A stretch of DNA of 41,160 bases from an uncultured Clostridia bacterium (GCA_946625125.1 CAMOSU010000008.1:1-41160), one strand, 5' to 3'. Counted from the first letter of the stretch, positions 1 to 9,750 are shown. A program made the numbers and translations. The notes: generated by a model from the letters alone, not told the origin.

Positions 1-139
1 CTATAATATATCAGAATTTTTACAGTTTGTAAATGGAAAAAAACAATCTTTTTTGTACTCTGTCGAAAAAAGTTTCCAAAGCAGAAGGTTCATCCTCCTG
101 ACACCGGGGGAACAAAAGGCGGGGAATGAGAAAAAAGGC

Positions 140-168
140 TTGATGTTTTCCGCTTCGTTTGGTATACT
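140..168 (+). promoter_or_regulatory. Sigma-A-type promoter for the WecG/TagA gene
   Basis: TTGATG (140-145), 17-bp spacer, TATACT (163-168) with an extended TGG before the -10. Confidence 0.6.
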
Positions 169-241
169 ATATGGAAGAAATCTACAGTTGGCGAGGACGG
201 GCAATGCTTGTCTCCGCGTCGCTCAGAACAGAGGTTTTACC

Positions 242-955
242 ATGAAACAGGATATTCTCGGTTTACGGTTTGACAACGTGACCATGGAGGAAGCCCTTGC
301 CTTGGGCGAAGGCTTCCTGGAGGGGGACAAGGCCGCCGTGGTGGTGACTCCCAACTCGGAGATCGGCTACGACGCCTCCAGAGACCCGGAGTTTTGCGCC
401 CTGCTGAACCGGGCGGATCTGATGCTCCCCGACGGCGCCGGGGTGGTGCTGGCGGCAAAGCTCCGTAAGACTCCCCTGAAGGGGAAGGTAGCGGGCATCG
501 ACTTTGCCCGGAACATGCTTCATGTCTTTGCCCGCCGGGGTACGAAGCTGTATCTTCTGGGCTCCAAGCCCGGCGTGGCGGAGCAGGCCGCGGAGAAGAT
601 GAAGGAGCTCGCCCCGGGTCTGGTGATCTGCGGCACAGCGGACGGCTACTTCAAGGACGAGGCCCCGGTGGTTGAAAAGATCAACGCCGCGGGGGCGGAG
701 GCCCTTTTCGTCTGTCTCGGCGCGCCCAAGCAGGAAAAATTCATGTTTGCCCACCGGGATGAAATGCCCACCGTACGGCTGATGGCCGGTTTGGGAGGAA
801 GTCTGGACGGCTTCGCGGGGAACGTACAGCGGGCTCCGGACTGGATGATCAAGGCCAATCTGGAATGGTTCTATCGGCTCTGCAAGGAGCCTAAGCGGAT
901 CGGACGGATGATGCGGCTGCCCAAGTATGTCATAAAGGCCGTTGGGAATAAGTAA
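242..955 (+). CDS. WecG/TagA/CpsF family glycosyltransferase
   Basis: MKQDILGLRFDNVTMEEAL...PDGAGVVLAAK...GLGGSLDGFAGNVQRAPDWMIKANLEWFYRL; start moved inward from ORF 53 to the ATG at 242. Confidence 0.9.
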   Translation: MKQDILGLRFDNVTMEEALALGEGFLEGDKAAVVVTPNSEIGYDASRDPEFCALLNRADLMLPDGAGVVLAAKLRKTPLKGKVAGIDFARNMLHVFARRGTKLYLLGSKPGVAEQAAEKMKELAPGLVICGTADGYFKDEAPVVEKINAAGAEALFVCLGAPKQEKFMFAHRDEMPTVRLMAGLGGSLDGFAGNVQRAPDWMIKANLEWFYRLCKEPKRIGRMMRLPKYVIKAVGNK

Positions 956-974
956 TAGGGAACAGGTGATTGTT

Positions 975-1535
975 ATGGTTTGCGTTTTATTGGGAACAGG
1001 CTTTGAGGAGATCGAGGCCCTGACGCCCTGTGACCTGCTGCGGCGGGCCGGGCTTGAAGTTGCCCTGGTGGGCGTCAGCGGCAGAGAGGTGACTGGGTCC
1101 CACGGCATTGCGGTAAAGGCGGACCTGCTCCTGGAGGAGCTGGATTTTGACAGCATGGAAATGCTGGTGCTGCCCGGCGGTCTTCGGGGCGTGGCGTCCC
1201 TGCTGGACTCCGAAGCGGCCATGGAGCTGGTGAAAAAAGCCTGGGCCGCGGAAAAATACCTGGCAGCCATCTGCGCCGCTCCCACCATCCTGGCGAAGCT
1301 TGGAATTCTGGCAGACAGTCCCGCTGTCTGCTATCCCGGCAAGGAGCCGGAGATGGGTAAGGCTCAGATTATTGACTCCAATGTGGTTCAGCATAACCGC
1401 CTGATTACCGGCCGGGCTGCCGGAGCCGCCGTGGACTTCGCCCTCTGTCTCATCAGCGAACTCAAAAGCCCGGAAGAGGCCGCGCGGATCGCGCGGCAGA
1501 TTGTGTATCAGCAGACAGCGAACAGACGGAGGTAA
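975..1535 (+). CDS. DJ-1/PfpI family protein
   Basis: MVCVLLGTGFEEIEALTPCDLLRRAGLEV... with nucleophile-elbow Cys in AAICAAPTILA. Confidence 0.9.
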   Translation: MVCVLLGTGFEEIEALTPCDLLRRAGLEVALVGVSGREVTGSHGIAVKADLLLEELDFDSMEMLVLPGGLRGVASLLDSEAAMELVKKAWAAEKYLAAICAAPTILAKLGILADSPAVCYPGKEPEMGKAQIIDSNVVQHNRLITGRAAGAAVDFALCLISELKSPEEAARIARQIVYQQTANRRR

Positions 1536-1541
1536 TACACC

Positions 1542-2726
1542 TTGGCAAATGAACAAAAAAACAACGAGACCCGGGATTTTACCCCGGATTTCGGAAATAC
1601 CTTTGACGACTACGGGGAATACAGCGAACCGGTGGCCGAGGCCCCGGCGCGGCCGCAGAAACGGCAGCGGCATCTGAAGCGGCTGCGTTTTCCCCGGCTG
1701 TTTTGGGTCGCCCTTTTCGTGGCCATTGCCGTGGGATTGGGGCTTCTGGCGGCGAAATGGGGCTGGAAATGGGCGGACGATGTGCTGGCCCTCACCCGGC
1801 CGGATGAGAATGTGGAGGTCGTCATCAACGAGAACGACGATCTGGACGAGATCACCCGGACGCTGAAGGACGTTGGAGCCATTCAGTACGAATGGCTGTT
1901 CAAGCTCTACTGCAAGTTTTCCGGGTCCGAGGACTACTTTGATCCAGGCGTCTATACCATCAATCTCACCTATGACTATCATGCCCTGGTGAACAACCTC
2001 ATGGCCAGCGCCGGCTCCCGGGAAACGGTGAAGCTGATGATTGTGGAGGGCGCCGACAGCTTTGAGATTTTTGATCTGCTGGAGAAGAACGGCGTCTGCT
2101 CCCGGGAAAAGCTGGAGGAGGCTGCCGCCAACTACGCCTTTGACTATGAATTTCTGGAGTCGCTGCCTTATGGCGCGTCCAACCGCCTGGAGGGCTATCT
2201 CTTCCCGGATACCTACGAATTCTATCTGAAGGACGAGCCCCAAAACGTTTTGGGGCGTCTGCTGCGGAACTTCAACGCCCGTCTGGACGAGGACGATCTG
2301 GAGGCCCTGGAAAACAGCGGCTATACCATGCACCAGGTTTTGACCCTGGCCTCCATCGTGGAGGCGGAGGCCGCCAACGACGAGGAGCGTCCCCGGGTGG
2401 CTTCCGTCATGTTCAACCGTCTCGCGGACTGGGAAACTCCGCTGCTGGGCATGGACTCTACGGTGTTCTACGGGGCGAAGCTCCTGGGAACCAGCTTCTC
2501 CACAGAGCTGGATAGTCCCTACAACACCTATCTCTACCCCGGCCTTCCGGCGGGACCCATCTGCAATCCCGGCCTGAACTCCATCCGGGCCATTCTCTAT
2601 CCGGAGGATACGGACTACTACTACTTTGCCACCGGCGTGGACGGGGTGAACCATTTCTTCACCAATTCCTCGGACTTCGAGGCCTTTGTAAACTCGGATC
2701 AGTACGCCCCCATCATCGCGGATTAA
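1542..2726 (+). CDS. mltG: Endolytic transglycosylase MltG (YceG-like)
   Basis: TTG start; single N-terminal TM; LASIVEAEAANDEERPRVASVMFNRL and YNTYLYPGLPAGPICNPG motifs. Confidence 0.93.
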   Translation: MANEQKNNETRDFTPDFGNTFDDYGEYSEPVAEAPARPQKRQRHLKRLRFPRLFWVALFVAIAVGLGLLAAKWGWKWADDVLALTRPDENVEVVINENDDLDEITRTLKDVGAIQYEWLFKLYCKFSGSEDYFDPGVYTINLTYDYHALVNNLMASAGSRETVKLMIVEGADSFEIFDLLEKNGVCSREKLEEAAANYAFDYEFLESLPYGASNRLEGYLFPDTYEFYLKDEPQNVLGRLLRNFNARLDEDDLEALENSGYTMHQVLTLASIVEAEAANDEERPRVASVMFNRLADWETPLLGMDSTVFYGAKLLGTSFSTELDSPYNTYLYPGLPAGPICNPGLNSIRAILYPEDTDYYYFATGVDGVNHFFTNSSDFEAFVNSDQYAPIIAD

Positions 2727-2781
2727 GGTCCAAGGAACCCTGAAACAGCGCTCCGCCCTCCCCACAGCGGGGCAGAAGGAC

Positions 2782-4008
2782 ATGATCAAATTGCTAAAAA
2801 AACCGGAATTGCTTTCCCCCGCGGGGGATATGGAAAAACTGAATATGGCGGTGCGCTATGGGGCGGACGCGGTGTATCTGGCAGGGACCAGCTTCGGTAT
2901 GCGGTCCTTTGCCGGGAACTTCACCCCCGAGGAGCTGCCCCGGGCGGTGAAGCTGGCCCATTCCTTTGGGGTGAAGGTCCACTGCACCGTGAACACCATG
3001 GCCCGGGAGCCGGAGCTGGAAGCGCTGCCCGCCCATCTGGAGCGCCTGAATGACTGCGGGGTGGACGCCCTCATCGTCGCGGATCTGGGAGCCTTCCGTA
3101 TGGCCCAGAAATACGCGCCCCGCTGCCAGCTCCATGTTTCCACCCAGGTCAGCGTGGCCAACCATGCCTCTGCCAGAGCCTGGTATGAGCTGGGAGCCAG
3201 CCGGGTGGTGCTGGCCCGGGAGCTCTCTCTGGAGGAGATTGCCTCCATTCGGGCCAAGGTTCCGGCAGCCCTGGAGCTGGAGGCCTTTGCCCATGGAGCC
3301 ATGTGCGTGTCCTACTCCGGCCGCTGCCTGCTGTCCAACTACATGACGGGCCGGGACTCCAACCGGGGCGCCTGCGCCCAGCCCTGCCGCTATCAATACT
3401 ATCTCATGGAGGAAAAACGTCCCGGGGAGTACTTTCCCGTCTTCGAGGATGAGAAGGGAACTTACATCATGAATTCCCGGGACATGTGCATGATTGACCA
3501 CCTGGGGGACCTGATGGCCGCCGGGGTGGACTGTCTGAAAATCGAAGGTCGGGCCAAGTCCGCCTATTACGCCGCCATAGTTACGGGAGCCTACCGGCAC
3601 GTACTGGACGACGTGGCCGCCGGACGGCCCGTGGACCAGGTTTGGCGCGACGAGGTGGAGCACATCTCTCACCGTCACTATTCCACGGGCTTTTTCTACG
3701 GTGAGCCCGGACAGTACTATGAAGATTCCCGCTACGTTCGGGAGTATCAGGTGGTGGCCATTGTCACCGACTGCGACGAGACGGGCCTTGCCGTCCTGTC
3801 CCTGCGGAACAAGTTTGCCGCCGGAGACGAGATCGAGGCCGTGGGTCCCGATCTGCGGCCCTTCGCCTTCCAATCCGGGCCCTTTGAATCCCTGGAAGGG
3901 GAGAAGTTAGATGAGGTCCGCACCCCGCAGATGATGTTTACCATGCGGCTTCCCAAGCCTGTCCCTCCCTATACGATACTGCGCAGGCAGGCGCGGCACC
4001 CTCTTTGA
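2782..4008 (+). CDS. Peptidase U32 family protein
   Basis: ELLSPAGDMEKLNMAVRYGADAVYLAG...EAFAHGAMCVSYSGRCLLSNYMTGRDSNRGACAQPCR signature. Confidence 0.93.
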   Translation: MIKLLKKPELLSPAGDMEKLNMAVRYGADAVYLAGTSFGMRSFAGNFTPEELPRAVKLAHSFGVKVHCTVNTMAREPELEALPAHLERLNDCGVDALIVADLGAFRMAQKYAPRCQLHVSTQVSVANHASARAWYELGASRVVLARELSLEEIASIRAKVPAALELEAFAHGAMCVSYSGRCLLSNYMTGRDSNRGACAQPCRYQYYLMEEKRPGEYFPVFEDEKGTYIMNSRDMCMIDHLGDLMAAGVDCLKIEGRAKSAYYAAIVTGAYRHVLDDVAAGRPVDQVWRDEVEHISHRHYSTGFFYGEPGQYYEDSRYVREYQVVAIVTDCDETGLAVLSLRNKFAAGDEIEAVGPDLRPFAFQSGPFESLEGEKLDEVRTPQMMFTMRLPKPVPPYTILRRQARHPL

Positions 4009-4113
4009 TCGGGGCAGACAATCCAGACGCCGGACGCAAGCCGCAGAGCGGGCGGGTACGGAATATCACTCCGGTCTTTTGTATGGAGACCTTGTGAACG
4101 AGTTTTGAATTGT

Positions 4114-4142
4114 TTGACTTTTCGGAAAAAATATTGTATTAT
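4114..4142 (+). promoter_or_regulatory. Probable promoter of the polysaccharide locus
   Basis: TTGACT (4114-4119), 17-bp spacer, TATTAT (4137-4142), 52 bp upstream of the first ATG. Confidence 0.65.
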
Positions 4143-4194
4143 ATTCGCGTATTTCCTGAATGATAGCAGCAAGATTGGAGGGGATGATTGCATT

Positions 4195-4869
4195 ATGAAC
4201 ATTCTGTTTGTTGTCGCGCATCCGGACGATGAAGTGCTCGGCGCGGGCGGTACAATCTTTAAGCTCAGCCGGGAAGGACACCGCGTCGCAGTCGCGGTGA
4301 TGTCATCCAGAGCCGGAGCGAGGAAGGATTTATCCGTTTCCCTGGAGGAGGACCAAAAGAAAGCGCTTTCCATTCTCGGTGTGGAAACCTTCTACAACGC
4401 GGATTTTCCCAACATCAGAATGAATACTGTTCCCCACCTGGAGCTGGTGCAGTTCATTGAAGACTGCATTGAACGTTTTCAGGCTGAGGCCATCTTTACC
4501 CATCATCCCTCCGATACCAACATCGACCATCAGGAGACCAGCCGCGCGGCGCAGGCGGCCTCTCGGCTGTTTCAGCGGCGCTCCGGCGTTCCGCAGCTTC
4601 GGGAGTTCATCTATATGGAGGTACCCTCCAGCACGGAGTGGTCATTTAATTCTTCCGCCGTCCGGTTTAGCCCGAATTTTTTTGTTCAGGTCGGAGAAAT
4701 CGGTCTGGACAAAAAGCTGGAGGCCCTGCGAGCCTATTCCGGCGTGATGCGCCCCTTTCCCCATCCCAGGAGCGACGAAGCGCTCCGGGGGCTGGCTGCC
4801 TACCGCGGGGTACAGGCAGGCTGCGGCTACGCAGAGGCCTTTGAATGCGTGTTTCGTTCCATGAATTAG
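4195..4869 (+). CDS. PIG-L family deacetylase
   Basis: MNILFVVAHPDDEVLGAGGTI... AHPDDE motif and THHPSDTNIDHQ; ATG at 4195 preceded by GGAGGGG. Confidence 0.92.
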   Translation: MNILFVVAHPDDEVLGAGGTIFKLSREGHRVAVAVMSSRAGARKDLSVSLEEDQKKALSILGVETFYNADFPNIRMNTVPHLELVQFIEDCIERFQAEAIFTHHPSDTNIDHQETSRAAQAASRLFQRRSGVPQLREFIYMEVPSSTEWSFNSSAVRFSPNFFVQVGEIGLDKKLEALRAYSGVMRPFPHPRSDEALRGLAAYRGVQAGCGYAEAFECVFRSMN

Positions 4870-4887
4870 AGAGTAGACGGTTCCTTT

Positions 4888-5550
4888 ATGCTGTACACTT
4901 TTTTAAAACGACTCTTCGATATTCTGTTCTCACTGATAGGTCTTGTACTTACGTTTCCCGTCTGGCTGCTTGCGGCTGTCGGCATTCTGATTTCCGACCC
5001 CGGACCGATTTTTTATCTTGCCAAGAGGACCGGAAAGAACAATCTGGAATTTACGATGCTGAAATTCCGGACCATGCGGCAGGGAAAGGCCAATGAGTCC
5101 GTATTCCGGGGGGAGGAAAGCAGAATTTTCCCCTTCGGCGGCTTCCTGCGGCGGACGAAAATCGACGAGCTTCCCCAGCTTGTCAACGTCCTGATTGGGG
5201 ATATGAGCGTGGTAGGTCCCAGACCGGCGGCCCCGAGTCAGTTTGAGACGGTGCGCGGAGGTAAATACGCGCGGCTTGCGGAGGTTCCCTGCGGGCTGAC
5301 GTCACCCTCCGCGCTCTACGACTATATCTACGGCGACAGCATCACGGACGGCGAGGCCTACAACGAGCTGGTCCTGCCCACAAGGCTGAAGCTGGACCTG
5401 GTCTATCTGAAAAAACGCGGCGTCTTCTTTGATCTGAAGATGATCTGTTGGACCGTCTTGTGCATTTTGGCCTCTGTATTCCGAAAAAGCCCCGACAGAA
5501 TCTACCGTCGGTTGATTGCCTGGTCGGAGGAAGCTATGGAGCAGCCATGA
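4888..5550 (+). CDS. Initiating sugar transferase (bacterial sugar transferase family, PglC/WbaP C-terminal type)
   Basis: LKRLFDILFSLIGLVLTFPVWLLAAVGILISDPGPIFYLAKRTGKN...KFRTMR...LRRTKIDELPQLVNVLIGDMSVVGPRP. Confidence 0.93.
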   Translation: MLYTFLKRLFDILFSLIGLVLTFPVWLLAAVGILISDPGPIFYLAKRTGKNNLEFTMLKFRTMRQGKANESVFRGEESRIFPFGGFLRRTKIDELPQLVNVLIGDMSVVGPRPAAPSQFETVRGGKYARLAEVPCGLTSPSALYDYIYGDSITDGEAYNELVLPTRLKLDLVYLKKRGVFFDLKMICWTVLCILASVFRKSPDRIYRRLIAWSEEAMEQP

Positions 5551-6335
5551 AAACAAAACTTCGTGTAATCATTATGACGCAGAGCGACCGCTTTTTTATT
5601 CCGAACAACATTCGGCAGGCGGCCGCGATTTGTGATGTGATCGAGGTGGTTCAGGTGGACTGCAAGTCGTCGCTGGACCATAAGCTTCGGCAGTATCTGT
5701 CCTGGTTCGGCCCGTGGCAGTGCGCCAAGATGGGCGCCCTTACTGTCTCCAGAGCCCTGCTGGACAAGCTGGACCGTCTGCTGGGCTATCGGCTTACGCA
5801 CGGCGCCTGCTCGGTGCAGAGCGCGGCCGGCGCCTGCGGGCTGCCCTTCCGGGTGATTCAGGACAGTAACGACCCGGACTTTGTGAATCATGTACGGGAG
5901 CTTTCGCCGGATCTGATCGCGTCCTACTCCGCGCCCCAGGTTCTGCGGGAAGAATTGCTTTCCGTCCCGAAGCATGGCGCAATCAACGTGCACGGCTCTT
6001 TGCTGCCGGATTTCCGGGGCTGTCTGCCTTCCTTCTGGTATCTTCGCTGGGGGGAAAGCTTGGGCGGCGCGACGGTCCACTATATGAGCCGGAAGATCGA
6101 CGACGGAGATATTCTCCTGCAGGACTCCGTAGATATTTCCGATTGTAAAAGCATGTATCGCCTGATCCGGAAGACAAAACAGCTTGGAGGAAGGCTGATG
6201 GCCCAGGCGATTCAGGAGATTGCCGAGGGAAGGGTTCAGCCCAGACCCAACAATACCGGCGAAGGCAGGTATTTTACCTGGCCCGGCAAGGAAGACGCCA
6301 AAGCCTTCCGCAAGCGGGGCTGCCGCCTGATCTGA
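5547..6335 (+). CDS. Formyltransferase family protein (candidate amino-sugar N-formyltransferase)
   Basis: AINVHGSLLPDFRGCLPSFWYLRWGESLGGATVHYMSRKIDDGDIL: N/H/D catalytic residues of the formyltransferase fold; ATGA overlap with the upstream gene; inner start at 5547. Confidence 0.85.
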   Translation: MKTKLRVIIMTQSDRFFIPNNIRQAAAICDVIEVVQVDCKSSLDHKLRQYLSWFGPWQCAKMGALTVSRALLDKLDRLLGYRLTHGACSVQSAAGACGLPFRVIQDSNDPDFVNHVRELSPDLIASYSAPQVLREELLSVPKHGAINVHGSLLPDFRGCLPSFWYLRWGESLGGATVHYMSRKIDDGDILLQDSVDISDCKSMYRLIRKTKQLGGRLMAQAIQEIAEGRVQPRPNNTGEGRYFTWPGKEDAKAFRKRGCRLI

Positions 6336-6383
6336 CCCGCGCCGCGGGGATATTTCCAGTTTGAAAGAAGGGGGCTTGACCGT

Positions 6384-7328
6384 ATGGGAAACGCGCTGGC
6401 TGTTACCGGATTGACCGGAAAAAAATCCGGCGGCGCCTTTGCCTCAAAGCTGCAGGCGCATTGGGATACCGTGCGGACGATGTTTCCGGAGGGCGTGCGG
6501 GCGCTGGTCCGTCAAAGCTCCGATACCACGCGTCTGCGCCGTCTTTTGCCGGAGCTCAGGATCTGCTCCGGCAGTTTTGACGACGCCGACTTTTTGCGCC
6601 GGGCGCTGTCCGGCGTCGATACCCTGGTCCATATTGCCGGGATCCATCTGTCCCTCCCCTTGGTGCAGGCTGCTGTGGACTGCGGTGTGCGCCGCCTGAT
6701 TTTGGTGCATACCACGGGGATTTACTCAAAATACAAGCAGGCAGGGGAGGAGTATCGCAGGATCGACGGCGAGATTCAGGCCCTTTGCGGCGCCTCCGGA
6801 ACGGTCCTGACAATTTTGCGGCCCACGATGATCTACGGAGACCTCTCGGACAACAACGTTGTCCGCTTTATTCTTATGGTGGATCGACTGCCTTTTATGC
6901 CGGTGGTCCGGGGCGCCCGTTATTGGCTTCAGCCGGTGTGGTTCGAGGATCTGGCTGAGGCCTATTACCGGGTCCTGGTCCGGGAGAGCGAAACCGGCAA
7001 CAGAGACTACGACCTCTCCGGCGGCGCGCCGATTCTGCTGCGGGATATGCTCTCAGAAATTGGCGCGCAGTTGGGAAAACCCCGGGTTCGATTTCTCAGC
7101 TTCCCCTTTTGGTTTGCCTATTCCGGCGCGGCAGCCCTTTACGGGCTGAGCCTGGGGAAAATTGACTACCGTGAGAAGGTTCAGCGCCTGTGCGAGGATC
7201 GGGCCTATCCGCATGACGCCGCCGCCGCGGACTTCGGCTACGCGCCCGTTTGCTTTGCCGAAGGCGTCCGCGGCGAGATCCGGGACTATCTGGCCCTGAG
7301 ATCTGACGAAGGTTCTGAACAGCCATGA
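6384..7328 (+). CDS. NAD-dependent epimerase/dehydratase-like (atypical SDR)
   Basis: LAVTGLTGKKSGG N-terminal nucleotide-binding-like motif, SGVDTLVHIAG, ILRPTMIYGD; ATGA overlap with the next gene. Confidence 0.78.
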   Translation: MGNALAVTGLTGKKSGGAFASKLQAHWDTVRTMFPEGVRALVRQSSDTTRLRRLLPELRICSGSFDDADFLRRALSGVDTLVHIAGIHLSLPLVQAAVDCGVRRLILVHTTGIYSKYKQAGEEYRRIDGEIQALCGASGTVLTILRPTMIYGDLSDNNVVRFILMVDRLPFMPVVRGARYWLQPVWFEDLAEAYYRVLVRESETGNRDYDLSGGAPILLRDMLSEIGAQLGKPRVRFLSFPFWFAYSGAAALYGLSLGKIDYREKVQRLCEDRAYPHDAAAADFGYAPVCFAEGVRGEIRDYLALRSDEGSEQP

Positions 7329-8527
7329 AGATTTTACTGATTTGTCAATACTGCGAGCCGGAGCCCTTTCGCGTTCACGCGCTCTGCAGGGAACTGGCGC
7401 GGCGGGGACACGAGGTCCACGTTGTCACCGGAATGCCCAACTATCCCAAGGGAGAACGTTATCCGGGCTATGAGGAGAATCGAATCCTGGAGGAGAAGCT
7501 GGACGGGGTTTTCATCACGCGTCTTCCGATCCACCCCCGAAAAACCGGCGCGGTTCACCGCTTTTGGAATTACTACTCCTACGTGCATCAGTCGAAGCAA
7601 TACGTCCGGCGCAAATCGCTGGCGAAGGCGGAGCCGCCCTTCGATCTGGTGTTTGTGTATCAGCTCAGCCCTGTCATGATGGCCTGGGCCGGGCTTCGCT
7701 ATGCCAAGGCCCACGGGCTCCCTGTGTTGATGTACACCCTGGACCTTTGGCCGGAAAGCCTTCTGGCCGGGGGCGTGGCCCGCGGCTCCCTTGTTTACCG
7801 GCTCTATCACGGGATTTCCGGGCGAATCTACCGGGCCTGTGATCGCATTTTGGTGTCCAGCGGCCAGTTTTCTCCCTATCTGCGAAAGGAATTCGGCATT
7901 TCGGAGCAAAAGCTGCGCTGTCTGCCCCAGTTTGCGGAGGCGCTGTTCCGGCCCCTGCCTGTAAAGCCCCGGGAAGAGATTCTCAGGCTGAGCTTTGCCG
8001 GAAACGTCGGGCTGTATCAGAATCTTGACACCGTTCTGGACGCCGCGGAGCTTCTGCGGGAGGAGCCTGTGGAGTTTCAAATCGTCGGAGACGGCAGCGA
8101 GCTGGAGCATCTTCGGAATTCCGCCAGGGAGCGCGGTCTGGAGAACGTGGTTTTTCTTGGGCGCAGACCCGTGGAGGAAATGCCTGAGATCTACGCCCAG
8201 TCGGACGCCATGCTGGTGACAATGCTTCGGGATCCCTTGATCAGCCTGACCCTGCCCGGGAAGGTCCAGTCGTATCTCGCCGCCGGGAAACCCGTGATCG
8301 GGGCCATCGACGGTGAAACCGCCCGGGTGATCCGGGAAGCGGACTGTGGGTTCTGCGGTCCGGCGGAGGACGCCGCGGCGCTGGCGGAGAACGTCAGAAG
8401 GCTGCTGGCCTGTACCGACACAGAGCGCTTGTGCCGCAACGCCGCGGCTTATTCTGAATCGCATTTTTCCCTGGACCGCTTTATGGAGTCTCTGGAGCAG
8501 GAGCTTCTGACACTGAAAAAGGAGTGA
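7325..8527 (+). CDS. Glycosyltransferase family 4 (WbuB-like)
   Basis: MKILLICQYCEPEPFRVHALCRELARRGHEVHVVTGMPNYPKGERYPGY N-terminus and LSLTLPGKVQSYLAAGKPVIGAIDGE. Confidence 0.88.
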   Translation: MKILLICQYCEPEPFRVHALCRELARRGHEVHVVTGMPNYPKGERYPGYEENRILEEKLDGVFITRLPIHPRKTGAVHRFWNYYSYVHQSKQYVRRKSLAKAEPPFDLVFVYQLSPVMMAWAGLRYAKAHGLPVLMYTLDLWPESLLAGGVARGSLVYRLYHGISGRIYRACDRILVSSGQFSPYLRKEFGISEQKLRCLPQFAEALFRPLPVKPREEILRLSFAGNVGLYQNLDTVLDAAELLREEPVEFQIVGDGSELEHLRNSARERGLENVVFLGRRPVEEMPEIYAQSDAMLVTMLRDPLISLTLPGKVQSYLAAGKPVIGAIDGETARVIREADCGFCGPAEDAAALAENVRRLLACTDTERLCRNAAAYSESHFSLDRFMESLEQELLTLKKE

Positions 8528-8531
8528 GGCA

Positions 8532-9725
8532 ATGCGGATTCTAATGATCAACTGCGTCTGCGGCATTCGCAGCACCGGCAGAATCTGCACTGACCTGGCC
8601 CGGGCTCTGGAGGAGAAGGGACATGAGGTTCGCATCGCCTACGGCAGAGAGGGCGTCCCCCCGCAGTTTGAAGCCTATGCCCACAGAATTGGAAGCCCCC
8701 TGGGGGTTTGCCTCCACGGACTGAAGGCGCGCGCGCTGGACGCTTCCGGTTTTGGCAGCCGCTTTGCCACGAAACGCTTTTTGGATTGGGTGCGGGACTA
8801 TGACCCCGACGTGATCCATCTGCACAACATCCACGGGTATTATCTCCATGTGGGGCTGCTCTTCGACTATCTTCGGAGCTGCGGCAAACGGGTCATCTGG
8901 ACCCTCCACGACAGTTGGGCCTTTACCGGCCACAGCCCTCTTTGCTCTCTGAAGCTGTGCCGCCGTTTTGAGAAGGGCTGTGGAAGCTGCCCGCTGCTGA
9001 AAACCTACCCTGCCGCGATTCTTGACCGCTCCAAGAGCAATTGGAAGCGGAAACGCAAGGCTTTCACCGGCATTCCCGGCCTGATCCTTGTGACGCCCTC
9101 TCAATGGCTGGCCGATGAGCTTCGGAAGTCCTTTTTAAGAGACACCCCCTGTCGGGTCATTCCAAACGGCATTGACCTGGAGCTGTTTCATCCGGTAAAA
9201 AGTAATCCGCGTCCAAAGCTCGGGCTGGAGGGGAAGCGGATTCTGCTCTGTGTCTCCACAGTGTGGGACGACACAAAGGGTCTTTCGGATTATATTGCCC
9301 TGGCCAAACGCCTTCCGGAGCCCTGGCGGGTGGTATTGGTGGGTATGACAGAGCAGGAGCTGAAGCGCCTGCCGGACTGTGTTACGGGTCTTCCTAAGAC
9401 TGCCAATGCCGCCGCTCTGGCGGAGCTCTATTCCGCGGCAGATCTGCTTTTGAATTTTTCCTACTGTGAAACCTATCCCACCGTGGATCTGGAGGCGGAG
9501 GCCTGCGGAACCCCGGTGCTCAACTATGATGTGGGCGGCGGTCCCGAAGCGGTGTTCCCCGGCTGCGGTTGGACGGTTCCCAGAGGGGACCTGAAGGCGG
9601 CTGAAGCACTGATCCGGTCTGTCTGGGAGGAAGGCCGGGGACCCGGCAGGGTCTCTCCGCCCCTGGAGAAGCTGGATCGTCAGACCATGCTGAACGCCTA
9701 TTTGTCCCTATACACCCGGTCCTGA
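8532..9725 (+). CDS. Glycosyltransferase family 4
   Basis: MRILMINCVCGIRSTGRICTDLARALEEKGHEV; DVIHLHNIHGYYLH; IPNGIDLELFHP; SYCETYPTVDLEAEACGTPVLNYDVGG. Confidence 0.9.
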   Translation: MRILMINCVCGIRSTGRICTDLARALEEKGHEVRIAYGREGVPPQFEAYAHRIGSPLGVCLHGLKARALDASGFGSRFATKRFLDWVRDYDPDVIHLHNIHGYYLHVGLLFDYLRSCGKRVIWTLHDSWAFTGHSPLCSLKLCRRFEKGCGSCPLLKTYPAAILDRSKSNWKRKRKAFTGIPGLILVTPSQWLADELRKSFLRDTPCRVIPNGIDLELFHPVKSNPRPKLGLEGKRILLCVSTVWDDTKGLSDYIALAKRLPEPWRVVLVGMTEQELKRLPDCVTGLPKTANAAALAELYSAADLLLNFSYCETYPTVDLEAEACGTPVLNYDVGGGPEAVFPGCGWTVPRGDLKAAEALIRSVWEEGRGPGRVSPPLEKLDRQTMLNAYLSLYTRS

Positions 9726-9750
9726 ACCGGACCTGAGAAGGAGAAGCGAA

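Noticed and set aside
1-204. Minus-strand ORF at the left edge
   Set aside because: No recognisable domain; overlaps the promoter region of the first gene.
987-2789. 600-aa minus-strand ORF across the DJ-1 and mltG genes
   Set aside because: Antisense to two well-supported genes; no RBS or domain support.
9718-9736. Small inverted repeat CCGGTCCTGAACCGGACC between two GT genes as an attenuator
   Set aside because: Short stem, no T-tract, within a closely packed operon; not convincing.
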